Shown piece after piece: positions 8,628 to 17,239 of a stretch of DNA of 64,000 bases. This DNA is from Bin87 sp964347975 (lineage in GTDB: Bacteria; Chloroflexota; Dehalococcoidia; Lucifugimonadales; UBA3495), in the NCBI GenBank assembly GCA_964347975.1, contig CAYGAY010000001.1:310001-374000 (forward strand). The letters are read 5' to 3'. The translations under genes were made by a program, and so were the position numbers. Position 1 is the stretch's first letter; the number at the start of each line of letters is the position of its first letter. Below the pieces are notes generated by a model that searched no databases, had not been told where the DNA came from, and worked only from the letters and a program-made list of their open reading frames with translations.

Positions 8628-9391
8628 GCTACACTACCCATCCGTTGCCATTGCTTACAGCTCGAACTGAAAAATGCGGCGTCAGTGGATAGGATAGTGA
8701 CAATTGCGTCCGTGCCTCGTGTGACATAACCGCTGGCGATGGTGTCGACATAGGAATCCGAGAATCCTGACTTTCGCGCCCAATTGCAACCATACCCCTG
8801 GTTTGTTGAAATGTAAGTTCCTGGCTCAATACCAGACGCACCTACAGCAACGAAACCGTTGCCGAAAGATTGCGCGCCGGCCGGGACGGGTGCAGGCGTT
8901 GGCGTGGGCTGGGGCGTAGCGCCGGGTTCAGGCTCGGCTTCGGCAGATGGGCAAGGCGAATCGTCAGCGTTCAGCATCAGTTGTGCCCAATTCTCCGGCC
9001 ATGAGGGTGCGCCGTAGCGTTGGCGGTTGCTGGCGACGATGAACCAATAATCCTCGCCGGGCGTGAGGCGGGTTATGGTGTAGGCGGTTCTGTCGGTGAC
9101 ATCGACGAAGGCAAACCGTTCCAGGAGGTCGGTGCCGCCGGCTAGAGTTTGCCGGTAGTCGGCATCGGCAATCCAGCCGATGCGGTAGAAACTCGCTCCC
9201 GGCACGGCGTCCCAAGTCAAGTTCACTTCGCCGGGGTTAGGGCCGTTCACCGCGGTCAGATTGGCTGGCGCAGGCAACGGGTCATTCGTCTGGGCTTGCG
9301 TCGTGCTTATGCCCGCTATGACCATAACGGCTACCAGCGCGAGTACGGTGACAATGAATTTCACGGATTTCAGTGCTTTTAGTCTCCTCAT
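8618..9391 (-). CDS. Secreted fibronectin type III protein
   Basis: The 257-residue product has a basic N-terminus and hydrophobic core ending TTQAQ, a Sec signal peptide. Next comes one FN3 domain (about 38-135; APANLTAV, VNLTWDAV, YRIGW, TPGEDYWFIV), a Pro/Thr/Glu-rich linker, and a ~75-residue C-terminal domain with two cysteines (GCNW and SSCKQW) of a kind found repeated in secreted actinobacterial and Chloroflexota proteins. It is likely extracellular and binding rather than catalytic. Palindromes flank it: one holds the stop codon, another lies 11 bases before the start. No ribosome site is evident. Confidence 0.75.
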   Translation of the reverse strand: MRRLKALKSVKFIVTVLALVAVMVIAGISTTQAQTNDPLPAPANLTAVNGPNPGEVNLTWDAVPGASFYRIGWIADADYRQTLAGGTDLLERFAFVDVTDRTAYTITRLTPGEDYWFIVASNRQRYGAPSWPENWAQLMLNADDSPCPSAEAEPEPGATPQPTPTPAPVPAGAQSFGNGFVAVGASGIEPGTYISTNQGYGCNWARKSGFSDSYVDTIASGYVTRGTDAIVTILSTDAAFFSSSCKQWQRMGSVAGE

Positions 9392-9401
9392 GTTCGCTGA
9401 T

Positions 9402-9424
9402 AGGGGCGAATATCATTCGCCCCT
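9402..9424. repeat. Palindrome GGGGCGAAT-type (copy 2)
   Basis: AGGGGCGAATATCATTCGCCCCT is an inverted repeat of the same family as 8608-8627. It sits between the SDR stop and the fibronectin-III gene start. Confidence 0.75.
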
Positions 9425-9449
9425 GGGCCTTGCCAAACGGGATATTCGG

Positions 9450-10325
9450 TTAGCCGCGCCCGAACCACTCGGGGTGTACGGCTTGGAGACCCAGTTGAGG
9501 CCAGGCGGCGGGTGCGCCGCATTTTCCCAACCGCTCTTCCAATGGCAGTGACTCGTCCCAATAGTAAGCGATGATGCGGCGGCCGTTCCAGTTGGCGGCG
9601 TCATCCGAGGCAATCCAGACTACCGGGGCCTGCATTACTTCGGGCTGGATGAGGGCGTCGGCGGTGGCGCCCTCAGGCGGCAGCACCATGTTGGTGGCGG
9701 TGGCGCCGCCGGGGGTGAGGACGTTGGCGGTTACGCCGGTGCCTTCCAGGTCCTGGGCCATGATGGCGACCAGGGCCTCGTGTCCGGCCTTGGAAGGGCC
9801 GTAGGGGGCGCCGCCCTTGCGCCACATGGTGTCCATGCTGGTGGTTACGCCGATGATGCGTCCGAAACCCTGCTCGATCATGTGACCGGCCACGGCGTTG
9901 GCCATGAGGAAGGGGCCGCTCAGGTTGACGGCGATGACGCGCAACCAGGCGTCGGGGGCAATGCCCCAGAAGTCATTCCGGCTGCCGGAGGCGCTGCCGC
10001 CGAAGCCGGCGGTGCGAGGGTTGATGCCGGCGTTGTTGACGAGGATGTGCAAGCCGCCCATTTCGTTGATGGTGCGACCCACCGCGGTTTGGACTGATGC
10101 AGGATCGGTCACGTCGGCGACGATGGGCAGGACGCATTCGTCGCCGCCGATCTCGCGCATATCGTTGGCGGTCTGATCGAGCCATTCTTCGTTGATGTCC
10201 AGCATGGCGACACGGGCGCCGGCGCGGACGAGGGCGGTGGTAATGGATCGTCCCATGCCGATGGGACTGGCGGCGCCGGTGACGATGGCGACGCGGCCCT
10301 GCAAGGTGTCGGAGCGGGTAGTCAT
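9450..10325 (-). CDS. Short-chain dehydrogenase/reductase
   Basis: A 291-residue SDR: TGAASPIGMGRS (cofactor loop, spaced slightly longer than the classical TGxxxGxG), NNAG, catalytic Ser in VTTSMDT and YGPSK. It has an insertion around the NAG region (GFGGSASGSRNDF) and a C-terminal extension with GRRIIAYYWDES, so it is a divergent member. Likely NAD(P)-dependent oxidation or reduction of an alcohol/ketone. I chose ATG 10325 because GAGGAG lies about 7 bases upstream; 13 upstream codons in frame lack such a site. Confidence 0.8.
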   Translation of the reverse strand: MTTRSDTLQGRVAIVTGAASPIGMGRSITTALVRAGARVAMLDINEEWLDQTANDMREIGGDECVLPIVADVTDPASVQTAVGRTINEMGGLHILVNNAGINPRTAGFGGSASGSRNDFWGIAPDAWLRVIAVNLSGPFLMANAVAGHMIEQGFGRIIGVTTSMDTMWRKGGAPYGPSKAGHEALVAIMAQDLEGTGVTANVLTPGGATATNMVLPPEGATADALIQPEVMQAPVVWIASDDAANWNGRRIIAYYWDESLPLEERLGKCGAPAAWPQLGLQAVHPEWFGRG

Positions 10326-10440
10326 GGCGTTCTCCTCGTGGGTTGGTCGGGTATTGGCGGGCAAGATGATAACCCCTGCGGCGAGGGTTGTTAAGGGTGA
10401 GCCGCTGGCGTCCTTGACCCCGCGAATCGGCGGTGCTACA

Positions 10441-10470
10441 TTGACCGCTGGGTTTCGTACCGAATATTAC
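10441..10470 (+). promoter_or_regulatory. Promoter upstream of meaB
   Basis: TTGACC (10441-10446), an 18-base spacer, and TATTAC (10465-10470), 23 bases before the meaB ATG. Confidence 0.5.
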
Positions 10471-10493
10471 GATTTTCGTCGCAGGGTTTCTTG

Positions 10494-11456
10494 ATGAGTG
10501 AGCTGGCCCAACGTGTCCTGGACGGGGAACTGCGCGCACTTTCGCGGCTATTGACGCTGCTGGAGCGGGGCGATGCCGGCGTCGCATCGGTTATGGAGCG
10601 GCTGGACCCGCACACGGGGCGGGGTTATGCCGTGGGCATCACCGGGCCGCCGGGGGTGGGCAAGAGCACGCTGGTTGACCGCCTGGCCGAGCACCTGCGC
10701 GGGCAAGGACTGACGGTGGGTATCCTGGCCGTGGACCCGACCAGCCCTTTTACCGGCGGGGCGCTGTTGGGCGACCGGATTCGGATGCAGCGGCACTATC
10801 TGGACGATGGGGTGTTCATCCGCAGCGTGGCGACGCGGGGACAATCGGGCGGGCTGCCGCGCATCGTGAAAAGCATGGTGCGGGCGATGGACGCAGCGGG
10901 CAAGGACGTGACGTTGGTGGAAACGGTGGGCGTGGGACAGACCGAGTTGGGCATCATGGGCGTGGCGGATTCGGTGGTGGTTACGATGACGCCGGAATCG
11001 GGGGATTCGATACAGACGCTGAAGGCCGGCGTGATGGAGATTGCTGACCTTTATGTTATCAACAAAGCCGACCGGGACGGGGCGAATCAACTGGCGGCGG
11101 CGGTCACGGCGATGTTGCAGATGGCGGACCTGGGCGACGGGTGGCACCCCCCGGTTTTGCTGACGCAGGCGCATGCAAACGTGGGCATTGCGGAGCTTTG
11201 GGATGTGATCAAGGGACATCGCGATTTTTTGACGGACACCGGTGGGCTGGAAAAGCGTCGTATTGAACGACGGCGGTCCGAGTTCCTGGAGACGGTGCAG
11301 GAAGAGATCTATCGAAGGATCACCGGGCGGCTGGCCGATGATGAAGGGCTGGGCAAGTTGTTGGAGGAGATCGACGGGAAGGCATCGGAACCGTATGGGG
11401 CGGCGATGGGGCTGCTGCGCGATGACGGCTGGTTGGGCAGATTAGACGAGGGCTAA
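10494..11456 (+). CDS. meaB: Methylmalonyl-CoA mutase-associated GTPase MeaB
   Basis: A 320-residue G3E-type GTPase of the MeaB/ArgK family: Walker A GPPGVGKST near residues 44-52, ETVGVGQ, and NKAD for guanine recognition, with the family's C-terminal dimerisation helices. MeaB protects and reloads B12-dependent methylmalonyl-CoA mutase. No mutase gene is in the window, but the cobalamin locus at 32-41 kb fits a B12-using cell. Start ATG 10494 directly follows a TTG; a weak AGGG precedes it. The next gene starts 12 bases after the stop. Confidence 0.9.
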   Translation: MSELAQRVLDGELRALSRLLTLLERGDAGVASVMERLDPHTGRGYAVGITGPPGVGKSTLVDRLAEHLRGQGLTVGILAVDPTSPFTGGALLGDRIRMQRHYLDDGVFIRSVATRGQSGGLPRIVKSMVRAMDAAGKDVTLVETVGVGQTELGIMGVADSVVVTMTPESGDSIQTLKAGVMEIADLYVINKADRDGANQLAAAVTAMLQMADLGDGWHPPVLLTQAHANVGIAELWDVIKGHRDFLTDTGGLEKRRIERRRSEFLETVQEEIYRRITGRLADDEGLGKLLEEIDGKASEPYGAAMGLLRDDGWLGRLDEG

Positions 11457-11468
11457 TAGAATATAGCT

Positions 11469-11921
11469 ATGGGCAGCGAAAAGCGGCGGCGCGGGGTTGA
11501 CGGCGATGACTCGCTGCTGGCATCGGTAGCGGGAGTTCCGCTCACGCGCATGGCGCGCATTGGGCTTTGTCTGGTATGGGCCGGATTCTGGGCTGCAAGA
11601 ATCCTGTTGACCGACGCGCTGTTCTATATCCAGCAACTGCGGCTGAAATTGGCTATATTGGAATCTCTAGGCGATGGGTCGGTTGACCAAGCGTTCAGCA
11701 TCTGTATGATATGGTTATCAGTAGAGGTTGCCATCATAACAAAGGACAGCGTAGAAGCGGGGGTACAAATGTTGATAGCCAAAACGCCCGTGGGATTGAA
11801 ACGTCGCATATTGCAAGGTCTCACCGAAGGGCTTTCACCGGAAGAACTGGAAGCCATGGCTGCGAAGATACGCAAGGAACGAGCAGAAAAAGACGCCAAA
11901 GCCAAAGGCGAAAAGCACTAG
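11469..11921 (+). CDS. Hypothetical membrane protein with charged C-terminal tail
   Basis: 150 residues. Two or three hydrophobic segments (about 28-50 and 70-92) precede a long charged region ending in a Lys/Glu/Ala-rich tail (KIRKERAEKDAKAKGE), probably helical. No domain recognised. A TAGAAT (11457-11462) ends 6 bases before the ATG, so it may have its own leaderless transcript; it also follows meaB by 12 bases. The design (short membrane anchor plus charged helix with a GLTEGL piece) resembles the protein at 1903-2448, which may reflect convergence. Confidence 0.5.
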   Translation: MGSEKRRRGVDGDDSLLASVAGVPLTRMARIGLCLVWAGFWAARILLTDALFYIQQLRLKLAILESLGDGSVDQAFSICMIWLSVEVAIITKDSVEAGVQMLIAKTPVGLKRRILQGLTEGLSPEELEAMAAKIRKERAEKDAKAKGEKH

Positions 11922-11954
11922 CCTTGCGCCGGCTGTCGAACCAGCGGCTCGCAC

Positions 11955-12467
11955 TTACGCGCAAAGGCGGCGGATTTCCGCGCTGACATCGTCAGGAAGT
12001 TGAAAATGGGTTGGCGGCCGGCCCAGGTAGATTTGCGCGGCAGGGGATAGTCGGTCCCGGGAGATCGAGGAGGTCCCCCAATCGACTTGGCGCACGTACC
12101 CGTAATCTTCGAATGGCTCACCCGTATCCACATAGTGCCAAATGACGGTTCCGTATTCGGCGTCAGATTTTACAATGCCGATATGATACAGCCGTTGCTG
12201 CGGGTCATAAGTTACGACGAAATCGCCAACCTGCACCTCACAGCAGAACTCCCAGATGCACCTGGTGGCGTTTCCAACCGCCCTAGAGGTAAGCATTGGA
12301 TTGGCATGCGCCACGCGGCTTCTCAACTCTTCCCTGGTAGTTTCCGGATATATGATGCCGGTGTCGTCCCAGCCAAGATACGCAATACCCTCATCGAGGA
12401 AATAAGGTAGCACGTGACCATCTTGACCGGCGCGTATCATCCACATATTCGAGTTGGGGATTTCCAT
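11955..12467 (-). CDS. PUA/EVE-like protein resembling the N-domain of Mrr-type endonucleases
   Basis: 170 residues. The core (MWMIRAGQDG, FLDEGIAYLGWDD, VGDFVVTYDP, YHIGIVKS) resembles the N-terminal domain that precedes the nuclease in Mrr-family restriction enzymes, a PUA-like fold proposed to read modified bases or nucleic acid. No nuclease domain follows here, so it is stand-alone or the remnant of one. I chose ATG 12467, with AGGTG about 8 bases upstream; the longer open frame runs through a palindromic repeat (12496-12518) and is not credible. Function is inference from the fold. Confidence 0.6.
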   Translation of the reverse strand: MEIPNSNMWMIRAGQDGHVLPYFLDEGIAYLGWDDTGIIYPETTREELRSRVAHANPMLTSRAVGNATRCIWEFCCEVQVGDFVVTYDPQQRLYHIGIVKSDAEYGTVIWHYVDTGEPFEDYGYVRQVDWGTSSISRDRLSPAAQIYLGRPPTHFQLPDDVSAEIRRLCA

Positions 12468-12495
12468 TTCGGGCACCTGCTGAACTGAGCAAAAC

Positions 12496-12518
12496 GGGGC
12501 AACCACAAGGGTTGCCCC
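12496..12518. repeat. Palindrome GGGCAACC-type (copy 1)
   Basis: GGGGCAACC, a short spacer, and GGTTGCCCC form a hairpin upstream of the PUA-like gene. Near-identical to the copy at 18363-18383, including the adjoining CCCCTACG. Confidence 0.75.
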
Positions 12519-12546
12519 TACGAAACCCGGGCCGCCGGGGGCCGCG

Positions 12547-13464
12547 CTAGCTGCGGTTCTCGCCGTCGGCGCTGGCGCCGTTGCCGGTGTTGGCACGGTT
12601 GTTGCCGTTGCCGCTGTCCGGTTGGTTCATGCCGCCCATGCCGAGGAAGGGGGAGAGCATGGAGGTGAACTCCATGGGGAATATGAACTTGGTGGATGGG
12701 CTGGAGCCGAGGGATTTGAGGGTCTCGAAGTACTGGAGGCTCATGGTGCGGCCGTCAACGGTGCTGGCCACGCTGAAGATACGCTCCAGGGCGGTGCTGA
12801 AACCCTCCGCCCGAAGTACCTGGGCTTGCTGGTCGCCTTCGGCCTGGAGGATTTCCGACTCGCGCTGGCCCTGGGCGCGCAGAATGGCGGACTGGCGTTC
12901 GCCCTCGGCAAGGTTGATGGCAGCCTGACGCTGGCCCTCGGACTCGGTAATCTCCGCGGTGCGGATGGCGTCGGCGGACTTTTGGCGCTCCATGGCGGCC
13001 TTCACGCCAGGAGGCGGATCAACTTCGTTGATTTCCACCTGCGACACTTTCACGCCCCAGCGGACGGTTACTTCGTCCATCCGCAACTGCACTTCGTCGC
13101 GGATGCGCTCCCGCTCGGACAGGGTGGTGGCCAGGTCAATGGCGCCAATGACGGAGCGCAGGGTAGCGAAGGCCAGGTTGATAACGGCGGCCTCGAAGTT
13201 CTGCACTTCCAGCACGGCACGGTCAACCTGGTCCTCCATCACCCGGTAGTAAATTACGAAGTCCATGTCCACCACCACGTTGTCGGAGGTGATGTACTTC
13301 TGGGTGGGAACGCGGGTGACGCGCTCGCGGAGGTCAACCTTGGTGCCATGATACAGGATTGGGATCAGGATGCGCAGGCCGGGACCGCGCGTCCCGACAT
13401 AGGAGCCGAAACGCTGAACTACCATGCGCTGGTATTGTTGGACTACCACAATGCCTGCGGCCAT
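12547..13464 (-). CDS. SPFH/stomatin-like protein
   Basis: 305 residues with a band-7 domain (VVVQQYQRMVVQRFG... through VKAAMERQ), then a long Ala/Glu/Gln-rich coiled-coil stretch (ILRAQGQRESEILQAEGDQ) and a Gly/Asn-rich tail. Partner genes of NfeD encode such proteins, which build oligomeric membrane rings. The usual N-terminal transmembrane helix is missing: the ATG at 13464 has an AGGAGG site 7 bases upstream, and the frame before it is Arg/His-rich. It may rely on NfeD for membrane contact, or it could be trimmed by a start-site change. It lies 62 bases after nfeD. Confidence 0.85.
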   Translation of the reverse strand: MAAGIVVVQQYQRMVVQRFGSYVGTRGPGLRILIPILYHGTKVDLRERVTRVPTQKYITSDNVVVDMDFVIYYRVMEDQVDRAVLEVQNFEAAVINLAFATLRSVIGAIDLATTLSERERIRDEVQLRMDEVTVRWGVKVSQVEINEVDPPPGVKAAMERQKSADAIRTAEITESEGQRQAAINLAEGERQSAILRAQGQRESEILQAEGDQQAQVLRAEGFSTALERIFSVASTVDGRTMSLQYFETLKSLGSSPSTKFIFPMEFTSMLSPFLGMGGMNQPDSGNGNNRANTGNGASADGENRS

Positions 13465-13526
13465 GTTGAAGCCTCCTTGTCGGCGTCGGTGATGGCGATG
13501 TAGTTGATGTCATTTTAGCATTATTG

Positions 13527-14975
13527 TCATTCTTGTCCTTCAACGGTTACGGGACCGCCCACAACCTCTACGGTGAGCACCAGACCGTCCACCGCGACCA
13601 CCCGAACGCGGTGGCCGGCCGGAATAGTCAAGCCGTCGTTGCTTACGCCGGACCAGGTTTCGTCGGCAAGGGCCACGACACCCCTGGGTTGCAGGGCCGA
13701 CGTGACCATGCCGGTTTGCCCAATCAGATGGCCGGGCGAACTGCGACCGTCGCTGCCGATTCCCCCGGAAGCCACGCCGGTTCGACGCCGGCCCAGCCGG
13801 GAGAGGATCACTTCATAGGCCAGATAACCGGCTGCGAGCAACACGCCGCCACCAACGCCGACCAGCACCCAGCGACTCACGGATACCTGGGGAAAGCTGG
13901 GAGGTGAGATTCTACCGCCGCCAAAGTCGCCGAACAGCAGTAGGCCGCCGAGGACCAGGCTGACGGCGGCGCCGATACCCAGGGCACCGAAGCCGGATAC
14001 AAAGATTTCCAGGGCCGCAAGTACGATGGCAAGGAGGATGAACGCCACGCCGGCCCAGTTGAAGGGCAGGTTGCCCAGCGCCAGGAAACCCAGACCCAGA
14101 CAGATGATGCCGGCGACGCCCGGCCCGATGGCCCCCGGCGTAAGCATTTCGAACACCAGCCCCAGGCTGCCCAGCGTCAGCAGCAGGAAGGCGATGTTGG
14201 GGTTGGAGATAAAGTCAACGAAACGCTCGCGCCACTGCATTTTTATTTCGCCGATTTCAGCGTCAGCGACTTGCAAGGTCTGCTCGCCGGCGACGGTAAC
14301 CACGGCGCGACCATCGACAGCCGCCAGCAAATCGCTCAGGTCGTCGGCCAAAACGTCGATTATGCTGAGTTCCAGAGCTTCGCTGGCGGTGTAGGAGGCG
14401 GCGGAGCGGACGGTTTGCTCCAGGGCATCGGCGTTACGCCCGCGCTCCTCGGCTACGGACCGGATGAGAGCGGCGGCATCATTGGTCACCTTGTCGGCCA
14501 GAGTTTCGTTGATCTCTTCACCACTGCTGGAGACCGGAGTGGCGGCGCCGATGTTGGAGCCGGGGGTCATGGCCGCGATGTGGGCGGCGGCGGTGATGAA
14601 AGTGCCGGCGGAACCGGCCTGGGCGCCCCGGGGCGATACAAACACCGCCACGGGTACGGGGGATTCCAGCAGGGTTTCCACTATCTTGCGGGTACTGTCG
14701 TAAAGGCCGCCCGGCGTATCCAACTGAATGACCAGGAGTTGGGCGCCGGTTTCCTCGGCGCGGTTGACCGATCGGTCTATGACACGGACTTTGACCGGGC
14801 TAATGGTGTCCTCAATTCTCACGCGCAAGACGTGCGGCGACTTGGCGCTGGCGGGATGGTGGCTCACGCCAAGGCCCAAGAGTCCCAGGCAGATGAAAAG
14901 AACCCAGACCATCTGGGTGGCGCGCCGCCTTACCAAGCGTCGTCGCGGTGAAACACTCCCCGGCATCGTATTCAT
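13527..14975 (-). CDS. NfeD-type membrane serine protease
   Basis: 482 residues: N-terminal signal/anchor (VWVLFICLGLLGLGV), a ClpP-like protease domain with the catalytic Ser in GAQAGSAGTF and Lys in ADKVTNDA, then four to five membrane helices and a C-terminal OB-fold NfeD domain. The long form cleaves stomatin-like partners, and the stomatin gene follows in the same operon. Start ATG 14975 has AGGTGA 6 bases upstream, and a strong promoter lies just before it. Confidence 0.9.
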   Translation of the reverse strand: MNTMPGSVSPRRRLVRRRATQMVWVLFICLGLLGLGVSHHPASAKSPHVLRVRIEDTISPVKVRVIDRSVNRAEETGAQLLVIQLDTPGGLYDSTRKIVETLLESPVPVAVFVSPRGAQAGSAGTFITAAAHIAAMTPGSNIGAATPVSSSGEEINETLADKVTNDAAALIRSVAEERGRNADALEQTVRSAASYTASEALELSIIDVLADDLSDLLAAVDGRAVVTVAGEQTLQVADAEIGEIKMQWRERFVDFISNPNIAFLLLTLGSLGLVFEMLTPGAIGPGVAGIICLGLGFLALGNLPFNWAGVAFILLAIVLAALEIFVSGFGALGIGAAVSLVLGGLLLFGDFGGGRISPPSFPQVSVSRWVLVGVGGGVLLAAGYLAYEVILSRLGRRRTGVASGGIGSDGRSSPGHLIGQTGMVTSALQPRGVVALADETWSGVSNDGLTIPAGHRVRVVAVDGLVLTVEVVGGPVTVEGQE

Positions 14976-14994
14976 CGGATGTCACCTGCCGTCT

Positions 14995-15023
14995 ATAATC
15001 GGACCGTGCGCGCGGTATGTCAA
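14995..15023 (-). promoter_or_regulatory. nfeD promoter
   Basis: On the minus strand TTGACA (15018-15023), a 17-base spacer and GATTAT (14995-15000). The start codon is 19 bases further down. Confidence 0.65.
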
Positions 15024-15059
15024 TCGGGCGGTTGGCTCATGCGTACCCACTTTGTCATT

Positions 15060-15115
15060 GCGACCCCGTACCCCGTGTCAGGTACGGGGCCGGCTTTGAT
15101 ACGGGGGTGGCAATC
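15060..15115. repeat. REP-like block with ACCCCGT/ACGGGG inverted repeats
   Basis: Contains GACCCCGTACCCCGTGTCAG, GTACGGGGCCGG and GATACGGGGG, which pair with each other. Related pieces occur at 62790-62882. Confidence 0.5.
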
Positions 15116-15246
15116 TCGCCGGCGCAGCAATGGCCGTTCCGTCAAGGCTCTCGCAACAGAAAGCGGCGACCGCCGGAACGAGATTCCATCGCCCGCCGGC
15201 GGCGGTCGTGGAATAACAGGTTAAAGCGGGTGCGTATGGGGGCGGT

Positions 15247-15276
15247 TTGACTAGGCGCGGCGGGTGCCAATACAAT
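15247..15276 (+). promoter_or_regulatory. Promoter of the enoyl-CoA hydratase gene
   Basis: TTGACT (15247-15252), 18-base spacer, TACAAT (15271-15276); ATG 38 bases downstream. Confidence 0.6.
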
Positions 15277-15314
15277 GCGGCCACTTGAAAAGAGTGACAG
15301 GAGCAACTACCTCT

Positions 15315-16178
15315 ATGGATTACCAGTACATTTTGTTCGAGAAAGAGCGCGTCTCCCGGTTTGAAGGGAGTGGTGAACGGCGGCGGGAGAAGGTGGGCCA
15401 CGTTGCGTTTCTGACCATGAACCGTCCGGAAGTGCTGAATGCCATGAGTCGACAGCTCACGGAAGAGCTGCACGGCGCGGTACGGCAAGCCAATGACGAC
15501 CCGGAAATTGGCTGCATTGTGATCACGGGCGCAGATACGCATCCACGGGTTCCGGCTTTCTCGGCTGGCGGCGATATCCACGAGCAACGAGAGGACCAGG
15601 CAGCTTTGAACTCCGGCACACTGACCCGGGAAGGCATGGACGAGCGTGCCGCGCGCCGGCAACGGGGCGGTTATGAACTGAGCGCTTCAGACAAGCCTGT
15701 GATTGGGATGATTAACGGCTTGGCTTACGGAGGCGGCGCTGTGTTGTCGTCGTCGCTGGACATTCGGATCGGGTCCGACGCGGCGCGTTTCCGGTTCCTG
15801 GCCGCTGCCTACGGTCGTATCAACAGCACCTGGACGCTGACCAATCAGGTGGGATGGCCCCAGGCCAAGGAATTGCTGTTCACGGCGCGGATAGTCGAGG
15901 CGGAAGAAGCCTATCGCATCGGGTTGCTGAACCACCTGGTTCCGGCCTACCGGCTGCGGCAGAAGACGATGGAGGTTGCAACGGAGATCGCCACCAACGA
16001 CATCCCGTCGGTGATCGGCATCAAGCGGCTGCTGCTGCAGCACATGGGCGAAGACCTGGAGCAACAATGGGCTAACGAGAAGTATTTCACCTCGGAAGTC
16101 TTGCGGGGAACCCTGGCTGAAGAAGCATTCCCGGACTTCCTGGCGCGGCGGGGCCGGCCGGTTAGAGGGGCGCAGTAA
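15315..16178 (+). CDS. Enoyl-CoA hydratase/isomerase family protein
   Basis: 287 residues with the crotonase fold: VAFLTMNRPEVLNAMS, the first oxyanion-hole segment FSAGGDI, and the second GLAYGGGAVL. These enzymes hydrate or isomerise acyl-CoA thioesters. The general-base glutamates of classical hydratases are not clearly in place in the third motif region (AYGRINSTWTL), so another crotonase reaction is possible. GGAG lies 13 bases before the ATG. An intrinsic terminator follows the stop. Confidence 0.85.
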   Translation: MDYQYILFEKERVSRFEGSGERRREKVGHVAFLTMNRPEVLNAMSRQLTEELHGAVRQANDDPEIGCIVITGADTHPRVPAFSAGGDIHEQREDQAALNSGTLTREGMDERAARRQRGGYELSASDKPVIGMINGLAYGGGAVLSSSLDIRIGSDAARFRFLAAAYGRINSTWTLTNQVGWPQAKELLFTARIVEAEEAYRIGLLNHLVPAYRLRQKTMEVATEIATNDIPSVIGIKRLLLQHMGEDLEQQWANEKYFTSEVLRGTLAEEAFPDFLARRGRPVRGAQ

Positions 16179-16197
16179 CCGATAATCGCAAATTTTG

Positions 16198-16232
16198 AGG
16201 CCCAACTCCGGCAATGGGGTTGGGCCTTTTTC
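16198..16232 (+). terminator. Rho-independent terminator
   Basis: Stem GGCCCAAC / GTTGGGCC, extended by AGGCC/T pairs, with a short loop and then TTTTTC. Lies 20 bases after the enoyl-CoA hydratase stop. Confidence 0.85.
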
Positions 16233-16253
16233 GTGCGGTGGTTGCCGGCGTCG

Positions 16254-16526
16254 TTACTCGGCCTGGCCGCGCCGGTATTCAGGGTGCTTGGCGAGCTGTT
16301 TGGTATCGCCCTGCCAGGTGGTTTTGCCCTCGGCATCGATAACGGTGTAGGCCACCGGCGGGCGCGTTGCAGCGCCTCCGCTGGGAATGGCGTAGTGCAG
16401 GTAACGGGTGGTCAACGTGTTGGCGATGGGCTGAAACGGGGACACGACCCTGGCGACCAGCGGCTGGTCCAGGATGTTCTCCAGCAAACGGTTAACGCGG
16501 TCAACGCTCTTATTTACGATGGGCAT
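16254..16526 (-). CDS. Small hypothetical protein
   Basis: 90 residues starting MPIVNKSVDRVNRLLENIL; mainly soluble, with no membrane segment or recognised domain. A purine-rich GGGAGGGAAGGGAA directly precedes the ATG, a strong ribosome site. It is downstream of hisB on the same strand with a gap of 92 bases, so it may be read through from the his operon. The stop is just before the terminator of the convergent gene. Confidence 0.6.
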   Translation of the reverse strand: MPIVNKSVDRVNRLLENILDQPLVARVVSPFQPIANTLTTRYLHYAIPSGGAATRPPVAYTVIDAEGKTTWQGDTKQLAKHPEYRRGQAE

Positions 16527-16618
16527 TTCCCTTCCCTCCCTGGTTGGCTGGGACGCGCTGTATGCTCATTATACGCTATCAAGCAATCAGGGGAATTAGG
16601 CCAGAGCGATGGGGGAGG

Positions 16619-17239
16619 TCAGGCTGATGCGTCCAGCACGCCCTTGGTGCTGGGGACCTGGCCGGAAGCGCGGGGGTCGGGTTCGACGGCATCGCGAAGG
16701 GCCCGGGCGAGAGCTTTGCACAGGGCTTCGGCTTTATGGTGAGGGCTGACGCCGGCGATGACCTTGGCGTGGAGGTTGATCCGGGCTTCGATGGCGAAGG
16801 ATTCCAGGAAGTGAGCGATGAGGTCGCCGGACAGGGTTTCGACCATGGTGTCGTTCAGGGTGGTTTCCACGGAAGTGTAAGGACGGCCACTCCAGTCCAC
16901 GGCGACCATCACCAGGGTTTCGTCCAACGGGACGACGGCGTGGCCCATCCGCCGGATACCCCGGGGTTCGCCGAGGGCTTGACCGAAAGCGCGGCCCAGC
17001 ATGATGGCGGTATCTTCAACCAGGTGATGCCAACCGACGTGGGTATCGCCGCGCGCTTTCAAATCGATGTCGAAAAGGCCGTGGCGAGAGATCTGGCTGA
17101 CCATGTGATCCAGGAAGCCGTTGCCCGTATCGACGTCGTACCGGCCTTGACCGTCCAGATTGACGCTGATGGCGATTTGGGTTTCGCCGGTGGCCCGCTC
17201 CAGGGTGGCGGCGCGGGCAGGAGTGTCAGGGGCGGTCAT
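16619..17239 (-). CDS. hisB: Imidazoleglycerol-phosphate dehydratase
   Basis: 206 residues, with the hallmark GFLDHM, the metal-binding HVGWHHLVEDTAI and SPHHKAEALCKALARAL. It dehydrates imidazole-glycerol phosphate to imidazole-acetol phosphate in histidine synthesis. A single-domain enzyme, as in most bacteria outside Enterobacteria. Its ATG shares one base with the hisC stop (TAATG), implying translational coupling. Confidence 0.97.
   Translation of the reverse strand: MTAPDTPARAATLERATGETQIAISVNLDGQGRYDVDTGNGFLDHMVSQISRHGLFDIDLKARGDTHVGWHHLVEDTAIMLGRAFGQALGEPRGIRRMGHAVVPLDETLVMVAVDWSGRPYTSVETTLNDTMVETLSGDLIAHFLESFAIEARINLHAKVIAGVSPHHKAEALCKALARALRDAVEPDPRASGQVPSTKGVLDASA

Larger units (their letters stand above)
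14976..15314. other. Divergent intergenic region (339 bp)
   Basis: No gene seen. It holds the nfeD promoter (14995-15023), a promoter for the enoyl-CoA hydratase (15247-15276) and a block of imperfect inverted repeats (15060-15115). Confidence 0.7.

Noticed and set aside
11955..12596. The longer form of the PUA-like gene
   Set aside because: The extra N-terminal residues are coded through a palindromic repeat and lack a ribosome site.
12622..13503. A 293-codon antisense open frame opposite the stomatin-like gene
   Set aside because: Low-complexity Gly/Leu/His composition typical of shadow frames.
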